A stretch of 64,000 nucleotides of DNA, taken from Helicobacteraceae bacterium. Its GTDB lineage: Bacteria; Campylobacterota; Campylobacteria; Campylobacterales; Sulfurimonadaceae. The stretch spans positions 1-64,000 of the forward strand of contig CANMJR010000012.1 in assembly GCA_947498025.1 (NCBI GenBank), given 5' to 3'. Position numbers and translations under genes: made by a program. This document shows positions 34,636-44,281 of this stretch, in pieces. The notes beneath the pieces were generated by a model that searched no databases, had not been told where the DNA came from, and was given only the letters and a program-made list of their open reading frames with translations. Numbering within the stretch: position 1 is the stretch's first letter; every line of letters starts with the position of its first letter.

Positions 34636-36198
34636 ATGCAATATCTAATGGCAATAGACGCAGGAACGGGAAGTATCCGTGCGGTGATTTTTGATACACT
34701 AGGAAACCAAATATCTGTAGCTCAGGAAGAGTGGACGCATTTGGAAGAGGTCGGCGTACCAAATAGTATGAGTTTTGATTGTGAAACGAACTGGGATGCT
34801 GCATGTAGATGTATTAGAGAGTCTCTGCAAAAAGCAAATCTGAGCGGCGATGATATAGTGGCTTTGAGTGCTACGAGCATGCGTGAGGGAATTGTGCTTT
34901 ATGATGCTGATGGTGTTGAGCTTTGGGCGGTTGCAAATGTGGATGCGAGAGCTTCACATGAGGTGAAATATCTTAAAGAAAATTTTGTCGGGATTGAAGA
35001 AGAATTTTATAAACTCTCTGGGCAAACATTTGCTTTAGGTGCAATTCCTCGGATTTTATGGCTCAAAAATAACAAACCTGAAATTTACGAGAGGGTTGCA
35101 AAAATCTCTATGATCGGCGATTGGATTTTGGCGAAACTCAGCGGCGTGATTGCGACAGATCCGAGTAACGGCGGTACGACGGGAATCTTCTCTTTGGCAA
35201 ATCGTGATTGGCATGCGAAGATGGCTACAAGAGTCGGTTTAAAAGATGATATTTTCCCTTCATGTCACGAAGTCGGTACGCTTTTAGGCACTGTGAACCA
35301 AAAGGCTTCGAGTGAAACAGGTTTGTCCATGCAAACAAAAGTGGTCATAGGCGGCGGCGATGTTGGGCTTGGAAGCATTGGTTTGGGAGTGGTTAAGCTT
35401 GGGCAAGTTGCAGTGTTGGGCGGTTCATTTTGGCAACAGGTGGTAAACATAAGAAGTGACACGCCTCCGCCACAAGATATGGGCATTCGTGTCAATCCAC
35501 ATGCCGTGCCAAATCTTTCTCAAGCAGAGGGAATCACTTTTTTTAGCGGTTTAGTGATGCGATGGTTTCGGGATGTCTTTTGTGAGATGGAGAAGCTTGA
35601 GGCAGAAAAAAGAGGCATCGACACTTATGAAGTGTTAGAGGAAAAAGCTTCCAAAGTGCCCGTTGGCTCCTATGGAATTATCCCGATATTTTCCGACTCT
35701 ATGAAGTATGGCAAGTGGTACCATGCAGCCCCTAGTTTTTTAAACCTTTCTCTCGACCCTAAAATCTGTAACCGTGCTTCAATGTTTAGAAGCCTTCAAG
35801 AAAACGCATGTATTGTCTCGTGCGTCAATCTTGAAAAAATCAAAGAGTTTACCGGCGTAGAAATAGACGAGATAGTTTTTGCAGGCGGTGCGAGCCGTGG
35901 TGTTTTGTGGTCTCAAATCTTGGCGGATGTGACAGGATGCCGTGTAAAAATTCCACGAGTTACAGAAGCAACGGCTCTGGGAACTGCCATAGCGGCGGGA
36001 GTGGGTGTCGGGATTTATAGCTCTATGCGCGAAGCCGCGAACAAGCTGGTGGTTTGGGAGAAAGAATATGTGCCGAATATGGAAAATTTTGTGAAGTATC
36101 AAGCAATAAAAGAGCGTTGGCAAAAAGCTTATGAAGTACAATTAAAGTTGGTAGATGATAATATCACGACCTCAATGTGGAAAGCACCGGGACTGTAA
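34636..36198 (+). CDS. lsrK: FGGY carbohydrate kinase, autoinducer-2 kinase (LsrK) type
   Basis: A 520-residue FGGY kinase that aligns by eye over its whole length with E. coli LsrK, which phosphorylates the quorum-sensing molecule DPD/AI-2. Shared segments include YLMAIDAGTGSIRAVIFD at the N-terminus, SMREGIVLYD, NVDARAS, IGDWILAKLSG, VVIGGGDVGLG, RWFRDVFC, PIFSDSMKYGKWYHAAPSF and the C-terminal TTSMWKAPGL. The length is about that of LsrK (530). No LsrACDB transporter, LsrR or LsrF is in the window. Substrate identity is inferred from similarity recalled from memory. Confidence 0.75.
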   Translation: MQYLMAIDAGTGSIRAVIFDTLGNQISVAQEEWTHLEEVGVPNSMSFDCETNWDAACRCIRESLQKANLSGDDIVALSATSMREGIVLYDADGVELWAVANVDARASHEVKYLKENFVGIEEEFYKLSGQTFALGAIPRILWLKNNKPEIYERVAKISMIGDWILAKLSGVIATDPSNGGTTGIFSLANRDWHAKMATRVGLKDDIFPSCHEVGTLLGTVNQKASSETGLSMQTKVVIGGGDVGLGSIGLGVVKLGQVAVLGGSFWQQVVNIRSDTPPPQDMGIRVNPHAVPNLSQAEGITFFSGLVMRWFRDVFCEMEKLEAEKRGIDTYEVLEEKASKVPVGSYGIIPIFSDSMKYGKWYHAAPSFLNLSLDPKICNRASMFRSLQENACIVSCVNLEKIKEFTGVEIDEIVFAGGASRGVLWSQILADVTGCRVKIPRVTEATALGTAIAAGVGVGIYSSMREAANKLVVWEKEYVPNMENFVKYQAIKERWQKAYEVQLKLVDDNITTSMWKAPGL

Positions 36199-36222
36199 AA
36201 TAAAGATAAATAGCGAGATTAA

Positions 36223-37284
36223 ATGAATTTGAACGAGAAAATAGCAGCAGGAAACAGAATAAATTTTGAAGAGGCTCTTGCTCTTTATGAGATGGACTTC
36301 TTTGAACTTGGCGAGCTGGCAGATGCAAAAAGAAAAGCATTACATGGCAAAAAAACATACTTTAATATCAATCGCCATATAAATCCTACTAATATCTGTG
36401 CAGATGTCTGCAAATTTTGCGCCTACTCAGCCAATAGAAAAAATCCAAACCCCTATACGATGAGCCATGAACAGATTATGGATATTGTTAAAGATATCGA
36501 GAGCCGTGGAATTAAAGAGGTGCATATTGTCTCTGCTCACAATCCTGATACGGGGCTTGAGTGGTATCTGGAAATATTTAAAAAGATAAAAACGGCATAT
36601 CCGCATCTGCATGTAAAAGCTTTGACTGCGGCTGAGGTAGATTTTTTGGCACGACACTATGGCAAAAGCTATGATGAGATACTTGATTTGATGGTGGAGA
36701 ACGGTGTAGATTCTATGCCGGGGGGCGGTGCCGAAATTTTTGATGAAACGGTACGAGATTACATCTGTAAGGGTAAAGTTACCTCAGATCAGTGGCTCGA
36801 AATTCATCAAAAGTGGCATGAACGAGGTAAAAAAAGCAATGTTACGATGCTTTTTGGGCATGTGGAAAGCAGAGCAAACCGTATCGACCATATGATGCGA
36901 ATCCGTGAGCTTCAAGATAAAACGGGCGGTTTCAACTGCTTTATCCCTCTTGTTTATCAGACGGAAAATAATTATCTTAAAATAGAAGCACCCATTACTG
37001 CAAATGAGATTTTAAAAACGATGGCGGTGAGTCGTATCGTTTTAGATAATGTCCCGCATCTCAAAGCGTACTGGGTGACTTCGACCGTAAATCTTGCTTT
37101 GGTTGCACAAGAGTTTGGGGCAAATGATTTGGATGGAACCATTGAAAAAGAGTCGATAAACTCCGCTGCAGGTGCAAAGAGTGCAAACGGTGTGAACCTT
37201 GAAGAGTTCGTTGGGTTAATCAAAAATAGCGGATTTACTCCCGTTGAGAGAGACAGTATTTATAACGAAATAAAGGTTTGGTAG
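36223..37284 (+). CDS. mqnE: Aminofutalosine synthase (radical SAM)
   Basis: A 353-residue radical SAM enzyme of the futalosine route to menaquinone. The cluster-binding motif CADVCKFC lies at about residues 56-63, within FNINRHINPTNICADVCKFC. MPGGGAEIFDETVRDYICKG and FNCFIPLVYQTENNYL are characteristic of MqnE rather than MqnC. Menaquinone made by this route is standard in Campylobacterota and serves nitrate respiration. The gene starts 24 bases after lsrK and stops three bases before a glycosyltransferase gene, so it may be in the same transcript. Confidence 0.85.
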   Translation: MNLNEKIAAGNRINFEEALALYEMDFFELGELADAKRKALHGKKTYFNINRHINPTNICADVCKFCAYSANRKNPNPYTMSHEQIMDIVKDIESRGIKEVHIVSAHNPDTGLEWYLEIFKKIKTAYPHLHVKALTAAEVDFLARHYGKSYDEILDLMVENGVDSMPGGGAEIFDETVRDYICKGKVTSDQWLEIHQKWHERGKKSNVTMLFGHVESRANRIDHMMRIRELQDKTGGFNCFIPLVYQTENNYLKIEAPITANEILKTMAVSRIVLDNVPHLKAYWVTSTVNLALVAQEFGANDLDGTIEKESINSAAGAKSANGVNLEEFVGLIKNSGFTPVERDSIYNEIKVW

Positions 37285-37287
37285 CGG

Positions 37288-38106
37288 ATGGATATAACGG
37301 TTGTAATTCCGACTTATAACCGTTATGAGATTCTAAAAAGAGCTTTAATCTCGGTTTACTCACAATCTTACATGCCAAAAGAGGTCATCATAATCGATGA
37401 CGGATCTACCGATAATACCTCACAAATCACAAAACAATTTCCACATGTCAAGTACATTTACCAAAAAAACTCCGGTGTTTCGTCTGCACGAAATTTAGGC
37501 ATAAAAAACTCCATGAGCGAGTGGATTGCATTTTTAGATTCGGATGATACGTGGCATGTGGATAAACTCAAATGTCAAGCGGAGTTTCATGAGCAAAATC
37601 CAAAATACCTTATGAGTTACACGGATGAGAAGTGGATAAGAGATGGCATCGAGGTGAAGATGGCTAAGAAGTTTCATAAGGTGGGCGGAAATATTTTTAC
37701 CGAGTGCCTCTCTCACTGCATTATCGCTCCATCTGCTACTTTAGTTCATAAAAGATTATTGGATGAAGTGGGGCTTTTTGATAAAAATTTAGAAGTCTGT
37801 GAAGATTACGATTTGTGGCTGAGAGTGGCATGTGCAAATCCAATCGGGCTGATTGATGAAAAACTTATTACTAAATATGGCGGAAATGATGACCAATTGA
37901 GTGCGAAACATTGGGGCATGGATAGGTTTAGAGTTGTTGCTTTGGAAAAACTTTTGGAGATAGAAGTTGCAAAAAAAGAGTTGATTATTGAAACAATTTT
38001 ACACAAATATAAGCTACTCTTCAAGGGGGCGCTCAAGCATGAGAAACTCTTAGATTCAAAAATGTATAATGAAAAAATAAAATTTTATGAAGCCCTAAAG
38101 GATTAA
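37288..38106 (+). CDS. Family 2 glycosyltransferase
   Basis: A 272-residue GT-A fold glycosyltransferase: VVIPTYNRYEILKRALISVY at the start, VIIIDDGSTDNTSQI, SARNLGIKNS, and the metal-binding AFLDSDDTWH. The acceptor-side motif CEDYDLWLRVA is also present. There is no membrane segment. It stands three bases before the oligosaccharyltransferase gene and probably adds a sugar to the lipid-linked glycan that PglB transfers; the sugar is unknown. Confidence 0.85.
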   Translation: MDITVVIPTYNRYEILKRALISVYSQSYMPKEVIIIDDGSTDNTSQITKQFPHVKYIYQKNSGVSSARNLGIKNSMSEWIAFLDSDDTWHVDKLKCQAEFHEQNPKYLMSYTDEKWIRDGIEVKMAKKFHKVGGNIFTECLSHCIIAPSATLVHKRLLDEVGLFDKNLEVCEDYDLWLRVACANPIGLIDEKLITKYGGNDDQLSAKHWGMDRFRVVALEKLLEIEVAKKELIIETILHKYKLLFKGALKHEKLLDSKMYNEKIKFYEALKD

Positions 38107-38109
38107 AAG

Positions 38110-40227
38110 TTGAATACTATTTCAAAAGAGACAAGGCTCACCCTTGCGTATATATTTATTGCATTTCTATTTTCGGTTGCCGTGCGTATGATTTGGGCGT
38201 ACCAGTTTGGCGATGTGGAAGCCTTTAAATTTAATGGGCAGTTTATGATTAACACGAATGACGGTTACTATTATGCTGAGGGTGCTAGAGATATTTTTAG
38301 CAAAATACATCAAGCAAACGACCTCTCTCCTATTGACAATGCAACTTCCATTCTCACTGCTTTTTTTGCGAAGATTTTGCCACTCTCTTTTGAGACAATT
38401 ATTTTTTACATGCCGATTTTTTTAAGCTCTTTAATAGTTGTCCCAGTTATCTTGATTGCTAAAAGCATCGACAATTTAGAGATGGGTTTTATTGCAGCAC
38501 TTCTCGCCTCTATCGCCAACAGCTACTACAACCGTACCATGATTGGCTACTATGATACCGACATGCTTAACATTGTTTTGCCGATGTTTTTGCTTTGGTC
38601 GATTATTTGGGCTATAAAAACGAATGAAAATAAATATCTGCTTATAACGGCACTTGATATTTTACTTTATAGATGGTGGTATGCTCAAAGTTACTCTTTA
38701 GAATTTTCGTTTTTTGGTTTAATACTTCTTTTTACGTTAGTTTATGAGAGAAAAAATTTATACAACTATAAACTTCTGGCAATTATGATGTTTGCCATGA
38801 TAAATTTGGATCTTTTTATTAGATTTCCTCTTGTTTTAGCAGCTTTTTTCTTCTTTAAAGAGGAGAGGTTTCAAAAATATGTTTACCCTATTTTAGCTAT
38901 TTCAGTCGTAGCATTTTTTGCAACCGGCGGATTTGACCCGATATGGCATCAGTTAAAAGGGTATGTTTTCAAAGATGCGGTGAGCGTTGCAGATACGGGG
39001 CTTAAACTTCACTTTTTCTCTGTCATGCAGACGGTTCGTGAAGCCGGGCAGATTCCATTTAGTACATTTGCAGATCGAATAAGTGGGCATGTTTTAACTT
39101 TTATTCTCTCTACTCTTGGCTTTGTTTATTTGGCATACAGACATAAAATTATGCTTTTTGCTCTTCCTATGATAGGGCTTGGCTTTTTGGCGAGCGTGGG
39201 CGGACTGAGATTTACTATCTATGCAGTTCCGGTTTTGGCTTTTGGAGTGGCGTTTCTTATCACTGAACTTTCACAAAAAATACCCAATGCAAAACTGAGA
39301 TATTTGAGCATGGCAGCTTTTACGCTGGCTATTTTATATCCAAATATCGAGCATGTAAACTCCTATAAAGTTCCGACCGTTTTTAATGCAGATGAAGTGA
39401 AAGTTTTGGATAAACTAAAAACAAAGCTAGATAGAGAAGATTATATAATTTCTTGGTGGGATTATGGTTATCCTCTAAGATACTACTCGGATGTAAAAAC
39501 ACTTATTGACGGCGGAAAACATGGAGGTGAGTCAAACTTTCCAGTTAGTTTTATGCTCTCTAACCCTCAGCAAATTTCAGCAAAAATGGCAAGACTTGAT
39601 GTTGAATACACAGAAAAAACATTCAAATTGGCAGAAGAGTCTAAAGATAAGAATTTGACAATATTCACAAACATTGAGCAGATGACAAAAGATTATGGAT
39701 TTAAAGACACGAATGATTTTTTAGCTTCACTCTCCACTGATATTCATCTGCCGGAGAAAACGCATGATATCTACTTCTATCTGCCATATAGAATGTTAGA
39801 TATTTACCCGACTGTAACAGCTTTTTCGTATATAAATTTAATGAATGGAGAAAAGCAGGCTGCACCCTTTTTCTTTATAAGCAGAGGGTTTTCTGAAACA
39901 CAAAATGCGATAGAGTTAGGAAGTGGAATATCTCTTAGTAAAAAAGAGTCGAGTATAAAAATTGGGAACAAAAGTGTTCCGGTAAAAAGGTTCGTAAAAA
40001 CTTCTTATGATACGAATATGGAGCTTCAAAAAAGCGTTCAAATGTTAGATTACAATGGGTATTTGAATGTGATTTACATGGCAGATTACAAAACTTTTTT
40101 AGTGATAGATGATAAAACATACAATTCCCTTTATATACAGTTGACGGTCTTAGAAGAGTATGATAAGACACTTTTTGAAAAGGTTATTGCAACTCCGCAT
40201 GCCAAGGTGTATAAACTCAAGGTATAA
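38110..40227 (+). CDS. pglB: PglB/STT3-type oligosaccharyltransferase
   Basis: A 705-residue integral membrane enzyme that transfers glycan from a lipid carrier to asparagine in periplasmic proteins. The N-terminal part has about a dozen TM segments, with the acidic motif NTNDGYYYAEGARD near residue 50 and the second acidic site GYYDTDMLN near 147. The signature WWDYG lies near residue 455 in YIISWWDYGYPLRYYSD. A C-terminal periplasmic domain of about 250 residues follows. TTG at 38110 is the start, with AAAGG upstream. The length matches Campylobacter PglB (713). Confidence 0.92.
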   Translation: MNTISKETRLTLAYIFIAFLFSVAVRMIWAYQFGDVEAFKFNGQFMINTNDGYYYAEGARDIFSKIHQANDLSPIDNATSILTAFFAKILPLSFETIIFYMPIFLSSLIVVPVILIAKSIDNLEMGFIAALLASIANSYYNRTMIGYYDTDMLNIVLPMFLLWSIIWAIKTNENKYLLITALDILLYRWWYAQSYSLEFSFFGLILLFTLVYERKNLYNYKLLAIMMFAMINLDLFIRFPLVLAAFFFFKEERFQKYVYPILAISVVAFFATGGFDPIWHQLKGYVFKDAVSVADTGLKLHFFSVMQTVREAGQIPFSTFADRISGHVLTFILSTLGFVYLAYRHKIMLFALPMIGLGFLASVGGLRFTIYAVPVLAFGVAFLITELSQKIPNAKLRYLSMAAFTLAILYPNIEHVNSYKVPTVFNADEVKVLDKLKTKLDREDYIISWWDYGYPLRYYSDVKTLIDGGKHGGESNFPVSFMLSNPQQISAKMARLDVEYTEKTFKLAEESKDKNLTIFTNIEQMTKDYGFKDTNDFLASLSTDIHLPEKTHDIYFYLPYRMLDIYPTVTAFSYINLMNGEKQAAPFFFISRGFSETQNAIELGSGISLSKKESSIKIGNKSVPVKRFVKTSYDTNMELQKSVQMLDYNGYLNVIYMADYKTFLVIDDKTYNSLYIQLTVLEEYDKTLFEKVIATPHAKVYKLKV

Positions 40228-40278
40228 TAATTTAGATATAATAATAAACCGAATCATTCAAACAATTAAGGATAAACA

Positions 40279-41118
40279 GTGCCAAAAGATATAAAAACAG
40301 TTAGAAAATGTCTCTTCCCGGCTGCAGGCTATGGAACAAGATTTTTACCGGCTACCAAAGCGATTCCTAAGGAAATGCTACCGGTTCTTACAAAACCGCT
40401 TTTGCAGTATGGAGTTGAAGAGGCTATTAGTGCCGGATTAGACACAATGGCAATAGTAACAGGTCGCGGTAAAAGAGCAATTGAAGATCATTTTGACATC
40501 TCTTATGAACTTGAGCACCAGATAAAAGGGACTTCAAAAGAGCATTATTTAACAGAAATAAGAAAAGTTATAACAAGTTGTACTTTTTCGTACACTAGAC
40601 AGATAGAGATGAAGGGACTAGGTCATGCTATCCTTTGCGGAGAAACACTTATAGGAAATGAGCCGTTTGCCGTTATTTTGGCAGACGATTTGTGCGATAA
40701 TGAGGGCGGTGACTCAGTTTTGGCTCAAATGGTTGCGCTGTACGAAAAATACAAATGCTCAATCGTAGCAGTTGAAGAGATACCGATGCAAGACAGTAAT
40801 AAATACGGTGTAATTGCAGGAGAAGAGATAGAAAAAGGAATTGTGAGAGTAACAGACATGGTTGAAAAACCAGAACCTGCAGATGCTCCATCCAATCTAG
40901 CCATTATTGGAAGATACATCTTAACTCCTGATATATTTGACATCATTAGGGAGACAAAACCTGGCAAAGGTGGAGAGATTCAGATAACAGATGCACTTCT
41001 TGCTCAGGCAAAAAAAGGCAATGTAATAGCCTATAAATTTAAGGGTAAAAGATTTGACTGTGGAAGCGTAGATGGCTTTGTAGAGGCTACAAACTACTTT
41101 TATAATAAAGTAAAATAA
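40279..41118 (+). CDS. galU: UTP--glucose-1-phosphate uridylyltransferase
   Basis: A 279-residue nucleotidyltransferase making UDP-glucose. The nucleotide-binding signature is PAAGYGTRFLPATKAIPKEM at residues about 13-32, followed by VILADDLCDNE and the C-terminal GKRFDCGSVDGFVEA. GTG at 40279 is the start, with AAGGAT upstream. It lies between pglB and pgi and supplies sugar nucleotide for surface glycans. Confidence 0.93.
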   Translation: MPKDIKTVRKCLFPAAGYGTRFLPATKAIPKEMLPVLTKPLLQYGVEEAISAGLDTMAIVTGRGKRAIEDHFDISYELEHQIKGTSKEHYLTEIRKVITSCTFSYTRQIEMKGLGHAILCGETLIGNEPFAVILADDLCDNEGGDSVLAQMVALYEKYKCSIVAVEEIPMQDSNKYGVIAGEEIEKGIVRVTDMVEKPEPADAPSNLAIIGRYILTPDIFDIIRETKPGKGGEIQITDALLAQAKKGNVIAYKFKGKRFDCGSVDGFVEATNYFYNKVK

Positions 41119-41159
41119 ATATTTTCAATTTTTACATATGCTAAAATCAAGGAGAATAC

Positions 41160-42365
41160 ATGAACTATCAGCACAACTTTAACCCGACTATATCAGACAC
41201 ACACCTCTTTGATGAGATAACAAAAGAGAAAGAAGAGATTGGTTATTACAACCTTGTTCATCAAGATACAACCGAGTTTAAAGCGTATGCAAAAACCGTT
41301 AAACAGAAGAATATTGTAGTAATCGGCATAGGGGGTAGTACTCTTGGAACTTATGCCATATATAAATTTTTAAAACACTCAAAACCACTCGGTAAAAAAC
41401 TCTATTTTTTAGAGACTACAGACCCTATTGATATAAAAGCAAAAATTAATACTATTGACTTAGAAGATACTCTTTTTGTAGTTATCTCAAAATCAGGCAC
41501 TACGATAGAGACAGTCTCTATATTTAAATACATCCACTCGCTTGTGAAGTGTGATAAAAATAATACTTTAGTAATAACAGAGAGCGACTCAAAGTTAAAT
41601 GAGTATGCACAAACCAATGGTATAAAAAGTTTTGAAGTTCCAAAAAATGTGGGTGGAAGATTTTCTGTTTTCAGTGCCGTTGGGCTCGTTCCTCTTGCAA
41701 TAGTCGGGCTAGATATTGATGAGCTTTTAAGAGGTACGAAAGAGATTCATGATTCATTTTTTAGCAAAGGGGTGGAGTATGAAAGAGTGTTTCAAAAGGC
41801 AAGATTTTTTACAGAGTATAAAAGCGTATTCAATATAAATGTTGTTTTTTCATACTCATCAAGATTAGAGGGATTTAACAAGTGGTATGTCCAACTATGG
41901 GGAGAGTCTCTCGGTAAGATAGACATAAAAAAAACGAGACAGGGGCTTACTCCAATCGGTATTATCGGACCAATAGACCAACACTCTTTTTTACAACTTG
42001 TTGTGGAAGGCAGAAGAGACAAAACCGTAACGGTAGTAAAAGTGAATGATTTTCATAGCAAGCTTGCCATTCCGCATGTCAAACTAGAGGGTTTAGAAGA
42101 GCTTGATTATATTGACGGGTTAGAGTTCTCAACGCTCATTAACATGCAAGCAGATGCCACGATAGAATCTTTAAATAATCTAGGTGATATTCCATGTGAT
42201 GTTATAACAATAGACGGTGTGAGTGAAAGCAGCATAGCAAGTTTGATGTACGAATATGAACTTTTAACATCTGTTTGCGCAAAGCTTATGTACATAAATG
42301 CATATGATCAACCGGGTGTTGAAGCTGGAAAGATAATACTTAAAAGTAAGTTGAAAAATAAATAA
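41160..42365 (+). CDS. pgi: Glucose-6-phosphate isomerase
   Basis: A 401-residue SIS-fold isomerase interconverting glucose and fructose 6-phosphates. Visible motifs are VIGIGGSTLGTYAIYKF, FVVISKSGTTIETVSIF, GGRFSVFSAVGLVPLAI and the C-terminal INAYDQPGVEAGK. This is the short form usual in Campylobacterota, compared with about 550 residues in E. coli. AAGGAGA precedes the ATG. It lies 41 bases after galU and 41 before the dehydratase gene. Confidence 0.93.
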   Translation: MNYQHNFNPTISDTHLFDEITKEKEEIGYYNLVHQDTTEFKAYAKTVKQKNIVVIGIGGSTLGTYAIYKFLKHSKPLGKKLYFLETTDPIDIKAKINTIDLEDTLFVVISKSGTTIETVSIFKYIHSLVKCDKNNTLVITESDSKLNEYAQTNGIKSFEVPKNVGGRFSVFSAVGLVPLAIVGLDIDELLRGTKEIHDSFFSKGVEYERVFQKARFFTEYKSVFNINVVFSYSSRLEGFNKWYVQLWGESLGKIDIKKTRQGLTPIGIIGPIDQHSFLQLVVEGRRDKTVTVVKVNDFHSKLAIPHVKLEGLEELDYIDGLEFSTLINMQADATIESLNNLGDIPCDVITIDGVSESSIASLMYEYELLTSVCAKLMYINAYDQPGVEAGKIILKSKLKNK

Positions 42366-42406
42366 TTTTTTTGGGTAAACCATAAACAGTTTTAAGAGGA
42401 AGGTGT

Positions 42407-44206
42407 GTGAATATAGATAAAAGAGTTCTAAACTTTTTAGTAATTATACTCCTCTCTTTTGCAACATTTTGGTGGACTTTTTTTATCTTCCACCTGCCAT
42501 TCGATTTAACAATAGTTGCAACTATTGTACTTATTCGTATTGCCGCTTCATTTCTTTTATTTCAAGATTACTCACTTTCATGGTCAAAAGCATCTCCAAA
42601 AACATTTCTTATAAAAAGTTTTGTTTATATAGCCGCTTTTTTTGTATATGCACCAATATTTTACGGAAAAATTTGGCTCTTCTTTTTAGCCTCGGAACTA
42701 TTTTTATATATTTTTTCTATAAATTTTGCCATGTACTTTTACTACTATTTAATCAATAGAAGCAGAGTCGTAAAAACAAAATCAATAGTGATTTACGGTG
42801 CAGGAAAAGCTGGAATAAAGCTTGAATCCGAATTTTCCAATAGTGAATATAGAGTAAAATATTACATCGATGATGACAAAATCATACAAAACCGCTCCAT
42901 TGATTCTATAAAAGTTATATCGCAAGAGAAGTTAAAAGAGAGTATCGGTGCGCATAAATTTGACCTGCTTGTAATAGCCATGCCATCGGCTCCAAAAATG
43001 AAAATAAAAGAGATTTACAATAATTTGAGCGAATATTTTAAAGAGATACAGATATTGCCGTCTATAGATGAGATTTTAAGTGATAGGGAGTTTTCGGCTC
43101 AGCTTAAAGATATCTCTCTGGAAGATTTACTTGCACGCAATCCACAAGATTTGGACAAAGAGAAGATAAAAGAGTTTATAAAAGATAAAACTATTTTAAT
43201 AACGGGGGCAGGCGGAAGCATAGGGAGTGAGATATGCAGGCAGTGCGAAAAGTTCGGTGCAAAGAAACTGATTCTTTTGGATCACAGTGAATACAACCTA
43301 TATACGATTAGCGAAGAGCTTAAGGGCGTAGCGACTGTTTTAGTGATGCAGAGTGTTGTTGAAAAAGATTTAATGGATATTACATTTAAAACACACATGC
43401 CGGATATTGTTATCCATGCAGCGGCTTATAAACATGTGCCTCTTGTTGAAGCAAATATATGTGAGACGATAATGAATAATATTATCGGTACAAAAAATGT
43501 GATAGACACCTCTATAAAATACGGTGTTGAAAAGTTTGTGATGATTTCAACCGATAAAGCCGTCCGACCGACGAATGTCATGGGAACAACAAAGAGAATC
43601 TGTGAACTTTATGCACAGAATATTGAAGCAGATAAGACTGAAATAGTAGCTGTAAGATTTGGTAATGTTCTTGGAAGCAGCGGAAGCGTAATTCCTAAAT
43701 TTAGAACTCAAATTGAAAATGGACAAAATCTTACTGTTACGCATCCTGATATCACAAGATATTTTATGCTTATTCCCGAGGCATGTGAGCTTGTTCTCCA
43801 AGCCGGAGCAATTGGGAGCGGCGGTGAGATATTTATACTAGATATGGGTGAGCCTATAAAAATAGTTGATTTGGCAAGAAAGATGATAGAGCTTAGCAAT
43901 AGAGATGATATAGGCATAGAGTTTACAGGTCTTCGCATGGGTGAAAAACTTTATGAAGAGCTGCTTATGGATGAGGATGATGCAAAAACAGATTATGATT
44001 CCATAACTGTAGCTTCGCCGACACACTACGACATAGAAAAATTAAACAGAGAGATAGAAGAGCTATTAGTATGCGAAGACAAGCTCGCAAAACTAAAAGC
44101 AATTGTTCCTGAGTTTAATCATCAATTGAATTTAAACTCTGATGTTACGCACTTTATGAGCGAAGCCCATAAAGTGGCAGGGACAAATGTCCCTACAACC
44201 CCCTAA
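42407..44206 (+). CDS. pglF: PglF/WbpM-type membrane nucleotide-sugar 4,6-dehydratase with a repeat-derived C-terminus
   Basis: A 599-residue membrane enzyme of the FlaA1/WbpM/PglF family, probably converting UDP-GlcNAc to its 4-keto-6-deoxy form. Four TM segments lie in residues about 8-115. A CoA-binding-like Rossmann domain (VIYGAGKAGIKLE) and the catalytic SDR domain (ILITGAGGSIGSEICRQ, AAAYKHVPL, STDKAVRPTNVMGTTKR) follow. GTG at 42407 has GAGGAAGG upstream. The natural family end is near VPEFNHQLN. The final residues from DVTHFMSEAHKVAG to the stop are encoded by hairpin repeat copy 6, which has replaced the original 3' end. Confidence 0.88.
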   Translation: MNIDKRVLNFLVIILLSFATFWWTFFIFHLPFDLTIVATIVLIRIAASFLLFQDYSLSWSKASPKTFLIKSFVYIAAFFVYAPIFYGKIWLFFLASELFLYIFSINFAMYFYYYLINRSRVVKTKSIVIYGAGKAGIKLESEFSNSEYRVKYYIDDDKIIQNRSIDSIKVISQEKLKESIGAHKFDLLVIAMPSAPKMKIKEIYNNLSEYFKEIQILPSIDEILSDREFSAQLKDISLEDLLARNPQDLDKEKIKEFIKDKTILITGAGGSIGSEICRQCEKFGAKKLILLDHSEYNLYTISEELKGVATVLVMQSVVEKDLMDITFKTHMPDIVIHAAAYKHVPLVEANICETIMNNIIGTKNVIDTSIKYGVEKFVMISTDKAVRPTNVMGTTKRICELYAQNIEADKTEIVAVRFGNVLGSSGSVIPKFRTQIENGQNLTVTHPDITRYFMLIPEACELVLQAGAIGSGGEIFILDMGEPIKIVDLARKMIELSNRDDIGIEFTGLRMGEKLYEELLMDEDDAKTDYDSITVASPTHYDIEKLNREIEELLVCEDKLAKLKAIVPEFNHQLNLNSDVTHFMSEAHKVAGTNVPTTP

Positions 44207-44281
44207 AGCTACCCATATCTGTCGGATATGGGAGAAAAACTGACACTTTATGTTCTCTATGACAAAAGTGCGTAAGGACAG
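44139..44281 (-). repeat. Dispersed hairpin repeat, copy 6 (inverted, overlaps the pglF end)
   Basis: On the plus strand it starts CTGATGTTACGCAC (44139-44152) and ends GTGCGTAAGGACAG at 44281. Read on the minus strand it has the stem CCCATATC/GATATGGG, the core GTAGCTTTAGGGGGTTGTAG, GGGACATTTGTCCC, and a terminal stem ACTTTATG/CATAAAGT. Two stems have wholly different sequence from the other copies yet remain paired. It covers the last 68 bases of the pglF frame and abuts the stop codon of the convergent gene at 44282. Confidence 0.8.
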
